60,811 nt of DNA from Desulfovibrio cuneatus DSM 11391. Its GTDB lineage: Bacteria; Desulfobacterota; Desulfovibrionia; Desulfovibrionales; Desulfovibrionaceae. The translations under genes were made by a program, and so were the position numbers. The notes under the pieces were generated by a model that had not been told where the DNA came from, searched no databases, and saw only the letters and a program-made list of their open reading frames with translations. Below, in pieces: positions 38,344 to 47,004 of the stretch (positions within the stretch are counted from its first letter, which is position 1; each line of letters starts with the position of its first letter). Location of the stretch: the NCBI RefSeq assembly GCF_000430005.1, contig NZ_AUCY01000021.1:1-60811 (forward strand). Reading direction: 5' to 3'.

Positions 38344-39240
38344 ATGAAAACACGCGTACTTTCGTTATTGGCGTGTGCCGGGTTGGCCCTTTCCATGACA
38401 GGGTGTGTCACCACTGGGAGTTCTTCGGGCTCATCCGGCGGGGCTGACGATTTGCGCCAGCAGGTAGCCCGCCACGATCAGCAAATTCAAGGGTTACTTT
38501 CCCAGGTGGGGCAGGTGGAAAACGTGCTGCCGGGGCAAGCGGAAGTGTGGTCGCAAATGCAGCTTATGCGCCAGGAGCTGAACCAGCTTCAAGGCGGCGG
38601 GGCAGGGGGCGAGGCTGGCCGCTTGGCTGAACGGGTAGACCGCCTGGAAGCCATGGTGCGTAAAATGGCTTCCCAGCTTGCCATAAGCACTGATTCTTTG
38701 GATGCCCCCAGCGCAGTGCCCAGTGCGGGCGTGCGCCCCTATACGCCGCCCATGGCAACACCGCCTATGGCAGTTGTTCCCCCCACCCCAGGGGCCACCA
38801 GTGGCGTTGCCCTGGTGAATGAAGCCGCGGACACCACAGCAGTGGAAGCTGGTTCGGAACAGGCCGGCGGGGCCAAAGGGCTGTATGATTCCGGCATAAA
38901 AGCCTTTGACCAAAAGCGCTATAAAGACGCTGTGGTGGCTTTTAAAGACTTTGGCACCAAGCACCCCAAAGACAAACTGGCAGGGAATGCCTTTTTCTGG
39001 CAGGGGGAAAGCTATTTTCAAATGAAAGATTATGCCAGAGCCGCCTTGGCCTACCAGGAAATTATTACGAAATATCCTGGCAACGGCAAATTTCAGGCTG
39101 CCATGCTCAAACAGGGCATTGCCCTGCATAATGTGAATAAAAAAGACGCTGCCCGCGAGCGCCTGGAAGAATTGGTGAAGCGCTACCCCAATAGCCCGGA
39201 AGCCACCCGCGCCAAGCAGTTTTTGAAAGAAAATAAGTAA
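38344..39240 (+). CDS. YbgF/CpoB-like TPR lipoprotein
   Basis: This 298-residue protein has a lipoprotein signal with lipobox LSMTGC, a Gln-rich coiled coil (residues 35-120), a Pro/Ala linker and three C-terminal TPR-like repeats starting at GLYDSGIKAFDQKRY. This matches CpoB/YbgF, which coordinates Tol-Pal outer-membrane constriction with peptidoglycan synthesis. Here it is a lipoprotein and tol-pal is not adjacent. AAGGAG before 38344 fixes the start. LspA, which processes such lipoproteins, is encoded just upstream. Confidence 0.82.
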   Translation: MKTRVLSLLACAGLALSMTGCVTTGSSSGSSGGADDLRQQVARHDQQIQGLLSQVGQVENVLPGQAEVWSQMQLMRQELNQLQGGGAGGEAGRLAERVDRLEAMVRKMASQLAISTDSLDAPSAVPSAGVRPYTPPMATPPMAVVPPTPGATSGVALVNEAADTTAVEAGSEQAGGAKGLYDSGIKAFDQKRYKDAVVAFKDFGTKHPKDKLAGNAFFWQGESYFQMKDYARAALAYQEIITKYPGNGKFQAAMLKQGIALHNVNKKDAARERLEELVKRYPNSPEATRAKQFLKENK

Positions 39241-39254
39241 CATAGTGTGTTATA

Positions 39255-39354
39255 AGGGGGACGCTGTCCCCCTAACCCCCTGCAAGGGGAATGATTCCCC
39301 TTGACCCCCATTAGCGCCTCCTTTCTTGCTTTGCTCGAAAGGAGGCATTTTTTT
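39255..39354 (+). terminator. Three successive stem-loops ending in a terminator
   Basis: AGGGGGAC/GTCCCCCT at 39255-39273, CAAGGGGAATGATTCCCCTTG at 39283-39303, and GCCTCCTTTC/GAAAGGAGGC at 39316-39346 followed by ATTTTTTT. The last is a textbook rho-independent terminator for the cpoB-like gene. Confidence 0.8.
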
Positions 39355-39510
39355 AAGGAAGCGCTGATTACATGGCTCTTTGGAAACGCGTAGTTATTTC
39401 GTTTGGCAAGGCGCAAGCTTTTTTTGAAGCAGGAGTGGACTCTTTCGTCCTCGACTGCTTCAAAAAAAGTGAAGCAACGCCGCCAAACGGAATAAATCAG
39501 CGTTTCCCTA
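39353..39510. repeat. Palindromic repeat element, copy D
   Basis: It starts TTAAGGAAGCGCTGATTA and ends AATCAGCGTTTCCCTA; an inner TTTGGAAACGCG start and the CGTTTGGCAAGG and CGCCAAACGG arms are present. The final CTA is the stop codon (TAG) of cobO on the minus strand. Confidence 0.78.
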
Positions 39511-40011
39511 ATATTCGATTCCTTTGCCGGCCCTCTCCCCCAAATTGTATGGGTGCTTAATTTCCATCATTTCGGTCACCAGGTCGGCCCGTTCCCGCAG
39601 CCAGTCCGGTAGGCCCCTGCCGGAAAGTACCACGTGGGTTCCGGCGCGTTCTGCAGCGTCCAGCAGGGTTGTTATTTCCTGCTGGGTAAGCAGGCCGCTG
39701 CCCAGGGCGTACAGGGTTTCATCCAGAATAATCATGTCCGCTGTGTCAAGGTGGGCGGTGGCCCATTGCAGCAGGTGCAGTGCGGCTTCCCTGTGGGTGG
39801 GGCGCTCTTCTTCCTTACGGAAAAAACCGGCCCCGCAGGCTAAAAAACGCTCGTTAAGAAGTGTTGCCAGTATTTTTTGTTCTCCGGCCTGCTCCGGGCG
39901 TTTCATGAACTGGCCAAAATATACTGTAAGCCCTTGGCCCAGGGCGCGTATGGCCTGCCCAACTGAAGCAGACGTTTTTCCTTTGCCGTTTCCTGTATAA
40001 ATGAGCAGCAT
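39508..40011 (-). CDS. cobO: Corrinoid adenosyltransferase (CobO/BtuR type)
   Basis: This 167-residue enzyme makes adenosylcobalamin from ATP and Co(I) corrinoid. The P-loop is TGNGKGKTS at the N-terminus, and ILDETLYALGSGLL follows as the Walker-B region. AAGGAAAG precedes the ATG at 40011. The stop codon TAG is the end of repeat copy D. No other cobalamin genes are adjacent. Confidence 0.9.
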   Translation of the reverse strand: MLLIYTGNGKGKTSASVGQAIRALGQGLTVYFGQFMKRPEQAGEQKILATLLNERFLACGAGFFRKEEERPTHREAALHLLQWATAHLDTADMIILDETLYALGSGLLTQQEITTLLDAAERAGTHVVLSGRGLPDWLRERADLVTEMMEIKHPYNLGERAGKGIEY

Positions 40012-40271
40012 TTTCTTTCCTTTTATTGAATTTTGTCCAGGGAAGTGGGAATAATTACCAAGAGTGTTTAATGAAAATCTCGTGAATTTCTTGTAGAAGC
40101 GTATGATTCTTATGAAAAAAAATCAAGCGTACCCCTTTTGGGTAGTTTCTCTTTATTGCATAGTATTGAAATTAGACGTATAGTATTTTTTTGTGTAACT
40201 AATCCGCTAGTGCAAAAGGGCCGAAGGCTAATTTTCTCTCTTTTTCAGCGGAGCGAGCAAGGAGTTCAGGA

Positions 40272-41354
40272 ATGAGTATGCCCCCATCCACCTTACGAGC
40301 AAAAGCTTACAAGGAGGCTGGCGTTGATATTGACGGCGGCAATAACCTTGTGCAACGTATAAAATCCATGGTTGGGCAAACCCATATTCCCGGTGTGCTT
40401 TCTGATATCGGTGGTTTTGGTGGTTTGTTCAAGCCTGACGTGGGCAATACTGAAAGCCCTGTGCTGGTTGCTTCCACCGATGGTGTTGGCACCAAGCTCA
40501 AACTTGCTTTTGCCTGGAACAAGCACGATACCGTGGGTATTGACCTTGTTGCCATGAGTGCCAACGACATTTTGGTGCAAGGGGCAAAGCCCTTATTTTT
40601 TCTGGATTATTTTGCCACAGGTAAGCTGGATGTTGACGTGGCCGCCACTGTTATTGCTGGCGTTGCAGAAGGCTGCAAGCAGGCAGGGTGCGCTTTGCTT
40701 GGCGGGGAAACGGCTGAAATGCCTGATATGTATCAGCCTGGTGAATATGACCTTGCCGGTTTTTGTGTAGGCATGGTGCCTAATAATGATATTGTGGACG
40801 GCTCTTCCGTAAAGGTTGGCGACACCATTATTGGCCTTGCCTCTTCTGGCGTGCATTCCAACGGCTTTTCCCTGGTACGTAAAATTCTGGACCAAAGTGG
40901 TTTACAGGGCAGCGATATTTTCCCCGGCACCAATAATACGGTGTGCGACGTGCTGCTGGCCCCTACCGTGATTTATGCTGAGTGTGTGCGTAATATTATG
41001 CGCGACATTCCGGTAAACAGCATGGTGCATGTAACGGGTGGTGGTTTTTATGAAAATATTCCCCGCGCCTTGCCTGCCCAGGTAAAAGCCAGCATCCAAT
41101 TTGGCACATGGGATATGCCCCCGGTGTTCACCTGGCTGTTGCAGGAAGGCAAGCTGACTTGGCCTGAAATGATGCAGATTTTCAACTGTGGCATTGGGTA
41201 TGTGCTGGTAGTGGGCAACAACCATGCTGAAGATGTGCTCAACAGGCTGGAAGCCATGAATGTTAAAGCATGGGAAATTGGCCGTATTGAGCGCTTTGGT
41301 GCGAAAGATGAAGAGCGCGTACAGGTAGTCTTCCCTGGTGAATCAGCCAGCTAG
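40272..41354 (+). CDS. purM: Phosphoribosylformylglycinamidine cyclo-ligase (AIR synthase)
   Basis: This 360-residue enzyme performs the fifth step of purine synthesis. Marks are YKEAGVDIDGGN at the N-terminus, STDGVGTKL, GGETAEMPDMY and LASSGVHSNGFSLVR. AAGGAGTTCAGGA precedes the ATG at 40272. It is divergent from cobO across a 260-bp AT-rich gap in which I see no named operator or riboswitch. Confidence 0.96.
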   Translation: MSMPPSTLRAKAYKEAGVDIDGGNNLVQRIKSMVGQTHIPGVLSDIGGFGGLFKPDVGNTESPVLVASTDGVGTKLKLAFAWNKHDTVGIDLVAMSANDILVQGAKPLFFLDYFATGKLDVDVAATVIAGVAEGCKQAGCALLGGETAEMPDMYQPGEYDLAGFCVGMVPNNDIVDGSSVKVGDTIIGLASSGVHSNGFSLVRKILDQSGLQGSDIFPGTNNTVCDVLLAPTVIYAECVRNIMRDIPVNSMVHVTGGGFYENIPRALPAQVKASIQFGTWDMPPVFTWLLQEGKLTWPEMMQIFNCGIGYVLVVGNNHAEDVLNRLEAMNVKAWEIGRIERFGAKDEERVQVVFPGESAS

Positions 41355-41402
41355 ATCTGCCTTCCGAAAAGAGTAAACTCTTTTGTTTTATTGATGCTTG
41401 AT

Positions 41403-41436
41403 AAAAAGCCGGGTACGTTGCGTTCCCGGCTTTTTT
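41403..41436. terminator. Bidirectional terminator between purM and alr
   Basis: AAAAGCCGGG pairs with CCCGGCTTTTTT. A/T runs on both sides allow it to stop the two converging genes. Confidence 0.88.
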
Positions 41437-41463
41437 GTGGCTTTTGGCCCGTGCTGGAATCGG

Positions 41464-42633
41464 CTATTCGTGGTATTCGTGGGTGTTTTTGCCCAGCAGG
41501 CACAGCAGTTCATAGGGAATGGTGTTGCAGGCGGCGGCAAGTTCTGTGGCTGTTGGGGCAGCCGCAAACGGCCCCCCCATGACCCAGGCCGGGTCGCCAA
41601 GGCCAAGGCTGGGGACGGCACTTACGTCCACTGTGGTCATTTGCATGGAAATGCGCCCAACAATGGGGCACTTTATGCCGTGAATGCATACATGGCCTTT
41701 GGCGGAAAGCTGGCGCGGGTATCCATGGGAATAGCCAATGCCAATAAAGGCCACGCGCATTTCATGCGGGGCGGTAAAGGTCAGGCCGTAGCCTGTCCCT
41801 TCGCCTTTGTGCAAGGTGCGCAGGGCAAGCACCGGGGCACGCATGGCCATTGCCGGGCGCAGGGAAGGGCCGGGGGCAATGGTGGCATCGTGCAGCGGGC
41901 TTATACCGTAAAGGGCAAGGCCAGGGCGGCAGGCATGTGGGCCAATGGCGCGGCTAAGAGCAGAATGCATAAACAGCCCGGCAGAGTTGCCAAGGGAAGC
42001 CTGCATGTGGGGCCAATGCGCGCGGAGAATGCCAAGGGCTTCACCAAAGCGCGTTGCCTGGTGCAGGGCTTCGGCTTCTCCGCCTGGTTCATCGGCCGTA
42101 GCAAGGTGGGAAAGGGCTAGTACCGGGTTCAGCCACGGTGCTTGCTTGAGCTGGTGCGCCAGTTCCGGCAGTGCCGCAAGAGAAAAGCCAAGCCTGCCCA
42201 TGCCGGAATTGCATTTAATAGCAATGTTCAGGGGTTTGCGGGCAGAAATGTATACGGCAAGCTGTTCTAGGGAATGCAGGGTGGCTACAAGGTTGTGTTC
42301 TTGGGCCAGCGTGCATTCACATTCCTGCAAGGCGCCCAGCAGGGAAACAATGGCAGGCTGCCCGTGCGGGGCAAGGCAATTGCGTAGGGCGGCTGCCTCA
42401 GGCAATGAACCAGAAGCAAACGCCCCGGCCCCCTCTTGCACAAGAGCTTTGGCAACGCGCGCATAACCATGGCCATAAGCATCGGCTTTAACCACAGGCA
42501 ATAACAGGGGCCAGGGCCGAGCCGTGTTTGGGGGCTGTGCCTGCCCAGCCGCATGCTGTAGCATCTGCTGGTGGTTGTGGCGTATGTTGTTGATATAAAT
42601 AACGGTTATGGGGTGGTGGAAGGTGTGGCTCAC
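41464..42633 (-). CDS. alr: Alanine racemase
   Basis: This 389-residue PLP enzyme makes D-alanine for peptidoglycan. The PLP lysine is in VVKADAYGHG, the catalytic Tyr is in GTGYGLTF, and the RPGLALYGISP strand is conserved. I chose the GTG at 42633, which follows GGAGAG; the frame stays open to another GTG 13 codons upstream without a good site. It is divergent from lptD. Confidence 0.93.
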   Translation of the reverse strand: MSHTFHHPITVIYINNIRHNHQQMLQHAAGQAQPPNTARPWPLLLPVVKADAYGHGYARVAKALVQEGAGAFASGSLPEAAALRNCLAPHGQPAIVSLLGALQECECTLAQEHNLVATLHSLEQLAVYISARKPLNIAIKCNSGMGRLGFSLAALPELAHQLKQAPWLNPVLALSHLATADEPGGEAEALHQATRFGEALGILRAHWPHMQASLGNSAGLFMHSALSRAIGPHACRPGLALYGISPLHDATIAPGPSLRPAMAMRAPVLALRTLHKGEGTGYGLTFTAPHEMRVAFIGIGYSHGYPRQLSAKGHVCIHGIKCPIVGRISMQMTTVDVSAVPSLGLGDPAWVMGGPFAAAPTATELAAACNTIPYELLCLLGKNTHEYHE

Positions 42634-42856
42634 AATCTCTCCATGTATGCAATTAAGGAATGTGTGTAGCACTTAGGCGTATGCTTGCGCAATGTTTTTC
42701 CCTGGTGCATTTCTTGCTAAAAAGGCCCTTCCTTCTGCTTTCCCTTTACAGCGAAATATGCTACGGGTTTATTTGATAGTTACGCTGACCATATAAGTAG
42801 CATATGGCACGGCTTGTGTTTTTATTCTCACAACCATCGAGGCGGCAATTTTCCCA

Positions 42857-45220
42857 ATGCATGTATTACGTCCTTTTCTTTCAGCATTATGCTTGGCCCT
42901 TCTCTTATTTGCCGCTACCGGGGCAACTAGGGCGTTTGCTGCGGCAAGCCCCCTGGAAATGCGCACTGAAGATGAGCGTCTTGTCCGCTGGGATTTGACT
43001 GCGGATTCGCTCATTACCCACAATGATACTGAAGTGCTGGAAGCAAAGGGTAATGTTGTGCTACGCCGCGGCAACGATGTACTGAAAGCCGATTTTGCCC
43101 GGTACTATATGAGTACCAAATGGGTGTTTCTGCAAGGGAACGTTGTTGTACGCATGGGAAAGGACGACATGCGTGCAGAACAGGCCGAATTTGATTTGCG
43201 CAGCCGTGTGGGTTGGCTCAAGAATGGGGAAATTTTTATGGAAGGCCCCCATGCCTATCTTTCCGGCACGCGCATTAATAAATATTGGGGTGATGTATAC
43301 ACCTTCCAGAATGCCAAGGTGACCACGTGTGACACTGAAGACGGTCAGGCCCCCGCCTGGTCACTGACCGCCGATGAAGCCATTGTGGAAATGGATGGCT
43401 ATGCCCGCCTTGTGCGTTCTTCTTTTCAGGTAAAAGGAACGCCTGTGGCGTACACCCCCTATTTTCTGTTTCCTACAAAAACCGACCGCCAAACGGGCTT
43501 CCTGGTGCCTGAATTCGGGAATAGTAGTAAAAAAGGCTTCTTTTATAACCAGCCTTTCTTTTGGGCCATTAACCAACAGTCTGACCTGATGGTGAATGGT
43601 GAAATGATGACAAAGCGTGGGTTTATGCATGGGGTGGAATACCGCACCCAGCCCAGCAACACTACCAAAGGCTGGATTCGCTACGACTGGCTGTATGACC
43701 AGGAACGGGACACCAGCGGGCGTGATGCCACCCTGTTTTCCGGAGAAACAGAACGCACCAACCGTAACCGTTACTGGGTGCGTGGTATGCTTGATACCCG
43801 CTTTGATGACCCGCGGTGGCGCTTGAAGGCAGACCTGGATTACGTTTCCGACCAGGACTACCTGACAGATTTTAAAAGCGGCATGGGCGGCTTTAACCGT
43901 TCTCGTGATGAAATGTTCTCCTGGTTCAGCCGTGACTTGCAAGAAAAGAACAAAAAACGTGAAAGTGGCGTGCTGCTTTCACGCGACTGGGAACGGGTAA
44001 CCGTTTCACTGTATGGTGCTTACACCCAAAACCCAACTCTTGGGCATGGTAATTACAGTCGTTCAAGCGACACCACTGTGCAGCGTTTACCCCAGTTGGA
44101 TGCCTTTTTACATAAAGGCCGCATTTTTTCTTCCCTTCCCCTGGAAGCTAACGTAAGCGCCCAGGCCGGGTATTATTACCGCCGAACAGGCACCCGCGGT
44201 GCACGGTATGAAGTGGTACCTACCTTAACCGTTCCCATTACCGGGCGGCTTGGCTCCCTTATTACTTCTGCCGGAGTTCGCCAAACTATTTATAATACCG
44301 AATCCGCCAGCCAGTCGCGCTGGGAAGGTGAACTGGCCTCTTGGGAGGCAGAACGGGGTGGCAGGGAAACAGACGTAACCCGGACGTTGCCCGAATTTTC
44401 TTCCGCTGCAAGCACAGAACTTGCCAGGGTGTATGACTTTAAACCCACGCCGCTTCCTCTTACCAACAGCACAGTGGGGGAAAGCCGCTGGCAGGGCCTG
44501 CGCCATGCTGTGCAGCCCCGTGTGGAATTTGCCTACAGAAGGAATGAAAACCAGGAAGACAACCCGTATTACGATGAAATGGACAGGCTCATGCCCCATA
44601 CAGAGGTTGCCTATTCCTTGACCAACGTGATTACCCGTAAACGCCACACCGTGGTTATGGAAAAGAATGACAAAGGGGAAATGGTCCCCAAGATCAAGGA
44701 AGATTTCATTGACTTGCTGCGGCTGCGGTTGGAACAAGCCTATGACCAACGTGAAGCAACCCGCACAGACATGCGCGACAGGTATGAACGGCGCCCCTTT
44801 GGCGACGTACTGGGGGAAGCCACTTTTGGCCTGACTTCTGTTGTCTCTCTATATACAAGAAACTACTACTCTCCCTATGAAAACAAGCTTACTCGCCATG
44901 AAAGCGGCATGGGCTTTGTTTGGCCTGAATACGGTCACTTTTCCTTTGGGTATGATCAACGTATGAAAATTGATGAATACAAGCGTCGGCGCGACAGCAA
45001 CATTCAATACATCAGCACCCGGGCCGGATTTACCCTGTTCGGGGGTTCCATTGGGCTGGACACGGGCTTTAACCAGGACTTCAAAGACACCTCCAACAGG
45101 GAAGTACTTTTTGACCTTACCTATAACCACCAGTGTTTCTCCATTATTGGGCGCACTGTGTTGGAGCCGGACGATAAAAGCTATTCCCTTATGGTTAAGC
45201 TGACAGGCCTTGGCGACTAG
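42857..45220 (+). CDS. lptD: LPS-assembly protein LptD
   Basis: This 787-residue outer-membrane beta-barrel inserts lipopolysaccharide at the cell surface. It has a signal peptide (LCLALLLFAATGATRAFA), then an OstA-type beta-jellyroll (residues 40-180; ITHNDTEVLEAKGNVVL and similar strands), then the barrel with many aromatic-ended strands. Cysteines are few, so the four-Cys disulfide pattern of E. coli is not kept. The ribosome site is weak. A short hairpin (45221-45242, CCCATTTC/GAAATGGG) directly follows the stop. Confidence 0.9.
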   Translation: MHVLRPFLSALCLALLLFAATGATRAFAAASPLEMRTEDERLVRWDLTADSLITHNDTEVLEAKGNVVLRRGNDVLKADFARYYMSTKWVFLQGNVVVRMGKDDMRAEQAEFDLRSRVGWLKNGEIFMEGPHAYLSGTRINKYWGDVYTFQNAKVTTCDTEDGQAPAWSLTADEAIVEMDGYARLVRSSFQVKGTPVAYTPYFLFPTKTDRQTGFLVPEFGNSSKKGFFYNQPFFWAINQQSDLMVNGEMMTKRGFMHGVEYRTQPSNTTKGWIRYDWLYDQERDTSGRDATLFSGETERTNRNRYWVRGMLDTRFDDPRWRLKADLDYVSDQDYLTDFKSGMGGFNRSRDEMFSWFSRDLQEKNKKRESGVLLSRDWERVTVSLYGAYTQNPTLGHGNYSRSSDTTVQRLPQLDAFLHKGRIFSSLPLEANVSAQAGYYYRRTGTRGARYEVVPTLTVPITGRLGSLITSAGVRQTIYNTESASQSRWEGELASWEAERGGRETDVTRTLPEFSSAASTELARVYDFKPTPLPLTNSTVGESRWQGLRHAVQPRVEFAYRRNENQEDNPYYDEMDRLMPHTEVAYSLTNVITRKRHTVVMEKNDKGEMVPKIKEDFIDLLRLRLEQAYDQREATRTDMRDRYERRPFGDVLGEATFGLTSVVSLYTRNYYSPYENKLTRHESGMGFVWPEYGHFSFGYDQRMKIDEYKRRRDSNIQYISTRAGFTLFGGSIGLDTGFNQDFKDTSNREVLFDLTYNHQCFSIIGRTVLEPDDKSYSLMVKLTGLGD

Positions 45221-45654
45221 CCCATTTCAATTTTGAAATGGGGTGTGGAGGCATTGCGGACATTCGTGAAGCGTGTCGTTTTAACCCATGATCACCATTG
45301 ATTTTGTTGATATGTCCTTGTGTGTTGCGGAAAAGAAGTCAGCTTTTCAATGGTAACATGCCCTGGGGGGGCTGCCCACAGTGCGTCATTATGGCCTTTT
45401 GCGTGGCTTGGGGCACAGTGTGCGGCCATTGTGGTTTGGGAAAACGTTTTCCTCATACACAGTTTTTCCTGTGTGAGAGCATAGAATGACTGAAATGTGC
45501 ATATGTCATGGGGCTTGTACAGCGTATGCTTTTAAGGCGTCAGGTATCAACATTGGCAGATTTCGCCGCATTGGCACCGGGTTTTGTCCTGGGGGAATGT
45601 TCCTTTGGCGCAAAGCATGTGAGAGTTGTACTTGCCTGGTAAAGGAGATATGAC
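45221..45654. other. Gap between lptD and the zinc-ribbon gene
   Basis: 434 bp with no convincing gene. It holds the hairpin at 45221-45242, a perfect palindrome GGAAAACGTTTTCC at 45439-45452, and next to it CTCATACACAG/CTGTGTGAG (45453-45480), a stem-loop with a TTTTTC loop. These could belong to a small RNA or an operator. A 63-codon ORF at 45298 has no ribosome site. Confidence 0.4.
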
Positions 45655-45831
45655 ATGAAGCCTAAAGATGGACTGTTCTCTGGCAGGTATTCCCGGGAGT
45701 TTATTGAAGTTATTTGCCCAACCTGCAAGCTGACAAAAATCATTTGCGTGCCAAAAGAATCCATTCCTAAGTGTGAGCGGTGCCACAAAGACATGATTAT
45801 CAAAGAAATTTTAACGGAAGGAAAATATTAG
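45655..45831 (+). CDS. 58-residue zinc-ribbon-like protein
   Basis: The frame starts MKPKDGLFSGRYSREF and carries two Cys pairs, CPTC and CERC, about 18 residues apart, typical of a rubredoxin-like or zinc-ribbon knuckle. The ribosome site AAAGGAG lies seven bases before the ATG, and a terminator hairpin follows the stop at once. The tight packaging supports a real gene. Its function is unknown; many such proteins assist transcription or translation. Confidence 0.75.
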   Translation: MKPKDGLFSGRYSREFIEVICPTCKLTKIICVPKESIPKCERCHKDMIIKEILTEGKY

Positions 45832-45834
45832 ACC

Positions 45835-45866
45835 CCATGCCCTTGCAGTGAATGGGCATGGCGTAT
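45835..45866 (+). terminator. Terminator after the zinc-ribbon gene
   Basis: CCATGCCC pairs with GGGCATGG and is followed by CGTATTTTT. Confidence 0.75.
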
Positions 45867-45927
45867 TTTTATTGTTCTTTTGTTGTCATTCATGTGTTTT
45901 GAACCTTCTTTTTCTCAGGAGATACTA

Positions 45928-46749
45928 ATGAAAAAAGTTCTTGCCTGCCTTTGGCTGATTGCAGCCATGTTGCTTGGTACTGTTGCCCAGGCTGCGGATA
46001 CTGACCTGGCAAAAAAATCCACCATCAATGAAATTTTGGCCAGAAAGGAACTGCGAGTCGGTTTTGATTCCGGCTACATGCCCTTTGAAATGACAGACAA
46101 GAACGGCAACTACATTGGTTTTGACCTGGACCTGGCCCGCGAACTTGCCAAAAGTATGGGGGTAAAGCTTGTTCCTGTGAATATCGATTTTGACGGGATC
46201 ATTCCTGCCCTGCTCACAGGCAAAATTGATGTGATTATCAGCGGCATGACCCTGACGCAGGAGCGCAACCTGAAAATTGGCTTCACAGACCCCTATATTC
46301 AGATCGGGCAGTCCGTTTTGCTGAATAAAAAGCATGAAGGTACTATTACTTCCTGGCAGCAACTTAACGACCTCAAGTTTTTGGTGATTTCCCGCCAGGG
46401 CACAACCGGGGAAGAAGCTGTAAAACGCAACATGCCCAAAGCCCAGTTCAAAACGTTTGAAAAAGAAGCTGATGGCGCCCTTGAAGTGGCTAATGGCCGC
46501 GCTGACGCCTGGGTGTATGACATGCCCTTTAACATTGTGTTTTTTGCGGAGCACGGTGGTGGCAAACTGGTACACCTTGATACTCCCTTTACCTATGAAC
46601 CCCTTGCTATGGGCATTCGCCAGGGTGACCCTGACTTTATGAATTTTCTCAACAACTTTTTGCGTCAGGTAAAGGCCGACGGCCGCTATGACCGCATGTA
46701 TAACAAGTGGATTAAATCCACTGACTGGTTCGGTCAAACCCAGCGCTAG
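45928..46749 (+). CDS. Polar amino-acid ABC transporter, substrate-binding protein
   Basis: This 273-residue periplasmic protein of the family-3 solute-binding type has a signal peptide ending AQAADT. Family marks are GFDSGYMPFEM, FDLDLARELAK, ALLTGKIDVIISGMT and YVxxMPFN-like strands. The ligand is probably a polar amino acid or a related compound; it cannot be specified. AGGAGATACTA precedes the ATG at 45928. A strong terminator (46761-46801) separates it from the permease, which would favour high binding-protein expression. Confidence 0.88.
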   Translation: MKKVLACLWLIAAMLLGTVAQAADTDLAKKSTINEILARKELRVGFDSGYMPFEMTDKNGNYIGFDLDLARELAKSMGVKLVPVNIDFDGIIPALLTGKIDVIISGMTLTQERNLKIGFTDPYIQIGQSVLLNKKHEGTITSWQQLNDLKFLVISRQGTTGEEAVKRNMPKAQFKTFEKEADGALEVANGRADAWVYDMPFNIVFFAEHGGGKLVHLDTPFTYEPLAMGIRQGDPDFMNFLNNFLRQVKADGRYDRMYNKWIKSTDWFGQTQR

Positions 46750-46760
46750 AACGTGTGCAG

Positions 46761-46801
46761 CCCCCGGCTTGCTGCTTGCCAGGCGAGCCGGGGCCTTTTT
46801 T
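46761..46801 (+). terminator. Terminator between binding-protein and permease genes
   Basis: CCCCGGCTTGC pairs with GCGAGCCGGGG, followed by CCTTTTTTG. The rest of the gap to 47004 shows nothing I can name. Confidence 0.85.
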
Positions 46802-47004
46802 GTGGAGCCGCTGATGCATTGCCATTGATCAGCTCTATGCCCAAGCAAGCGAAGGTCCACTTGTTTGGGAAAGGCGCAGAATCCACTCATTTTACAGGAG
46901 AAATGAATTCTCCTAATTGGTAGATTCTGGTCTTTTTACTGCGTAAAACGACATCGGTAAACACTTCCCCTGTGTTTCCATGTATCTTCACGAAGGACGC
47001 CCCC

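Noticed and set aside
7876-39510. CRISPR array as an explanation for the repeated sequences
   Set aside because: Copies are far apart, palindromic over their whole length, variable in size and without regular spacers; no cas genes are seen.
45298-45489. A 63-codon plus-strand ORF with several Cys
   Set aside because: No ribosome site, and it crosses the palindrome/stem-loop region; the Cys spacing fits no family.
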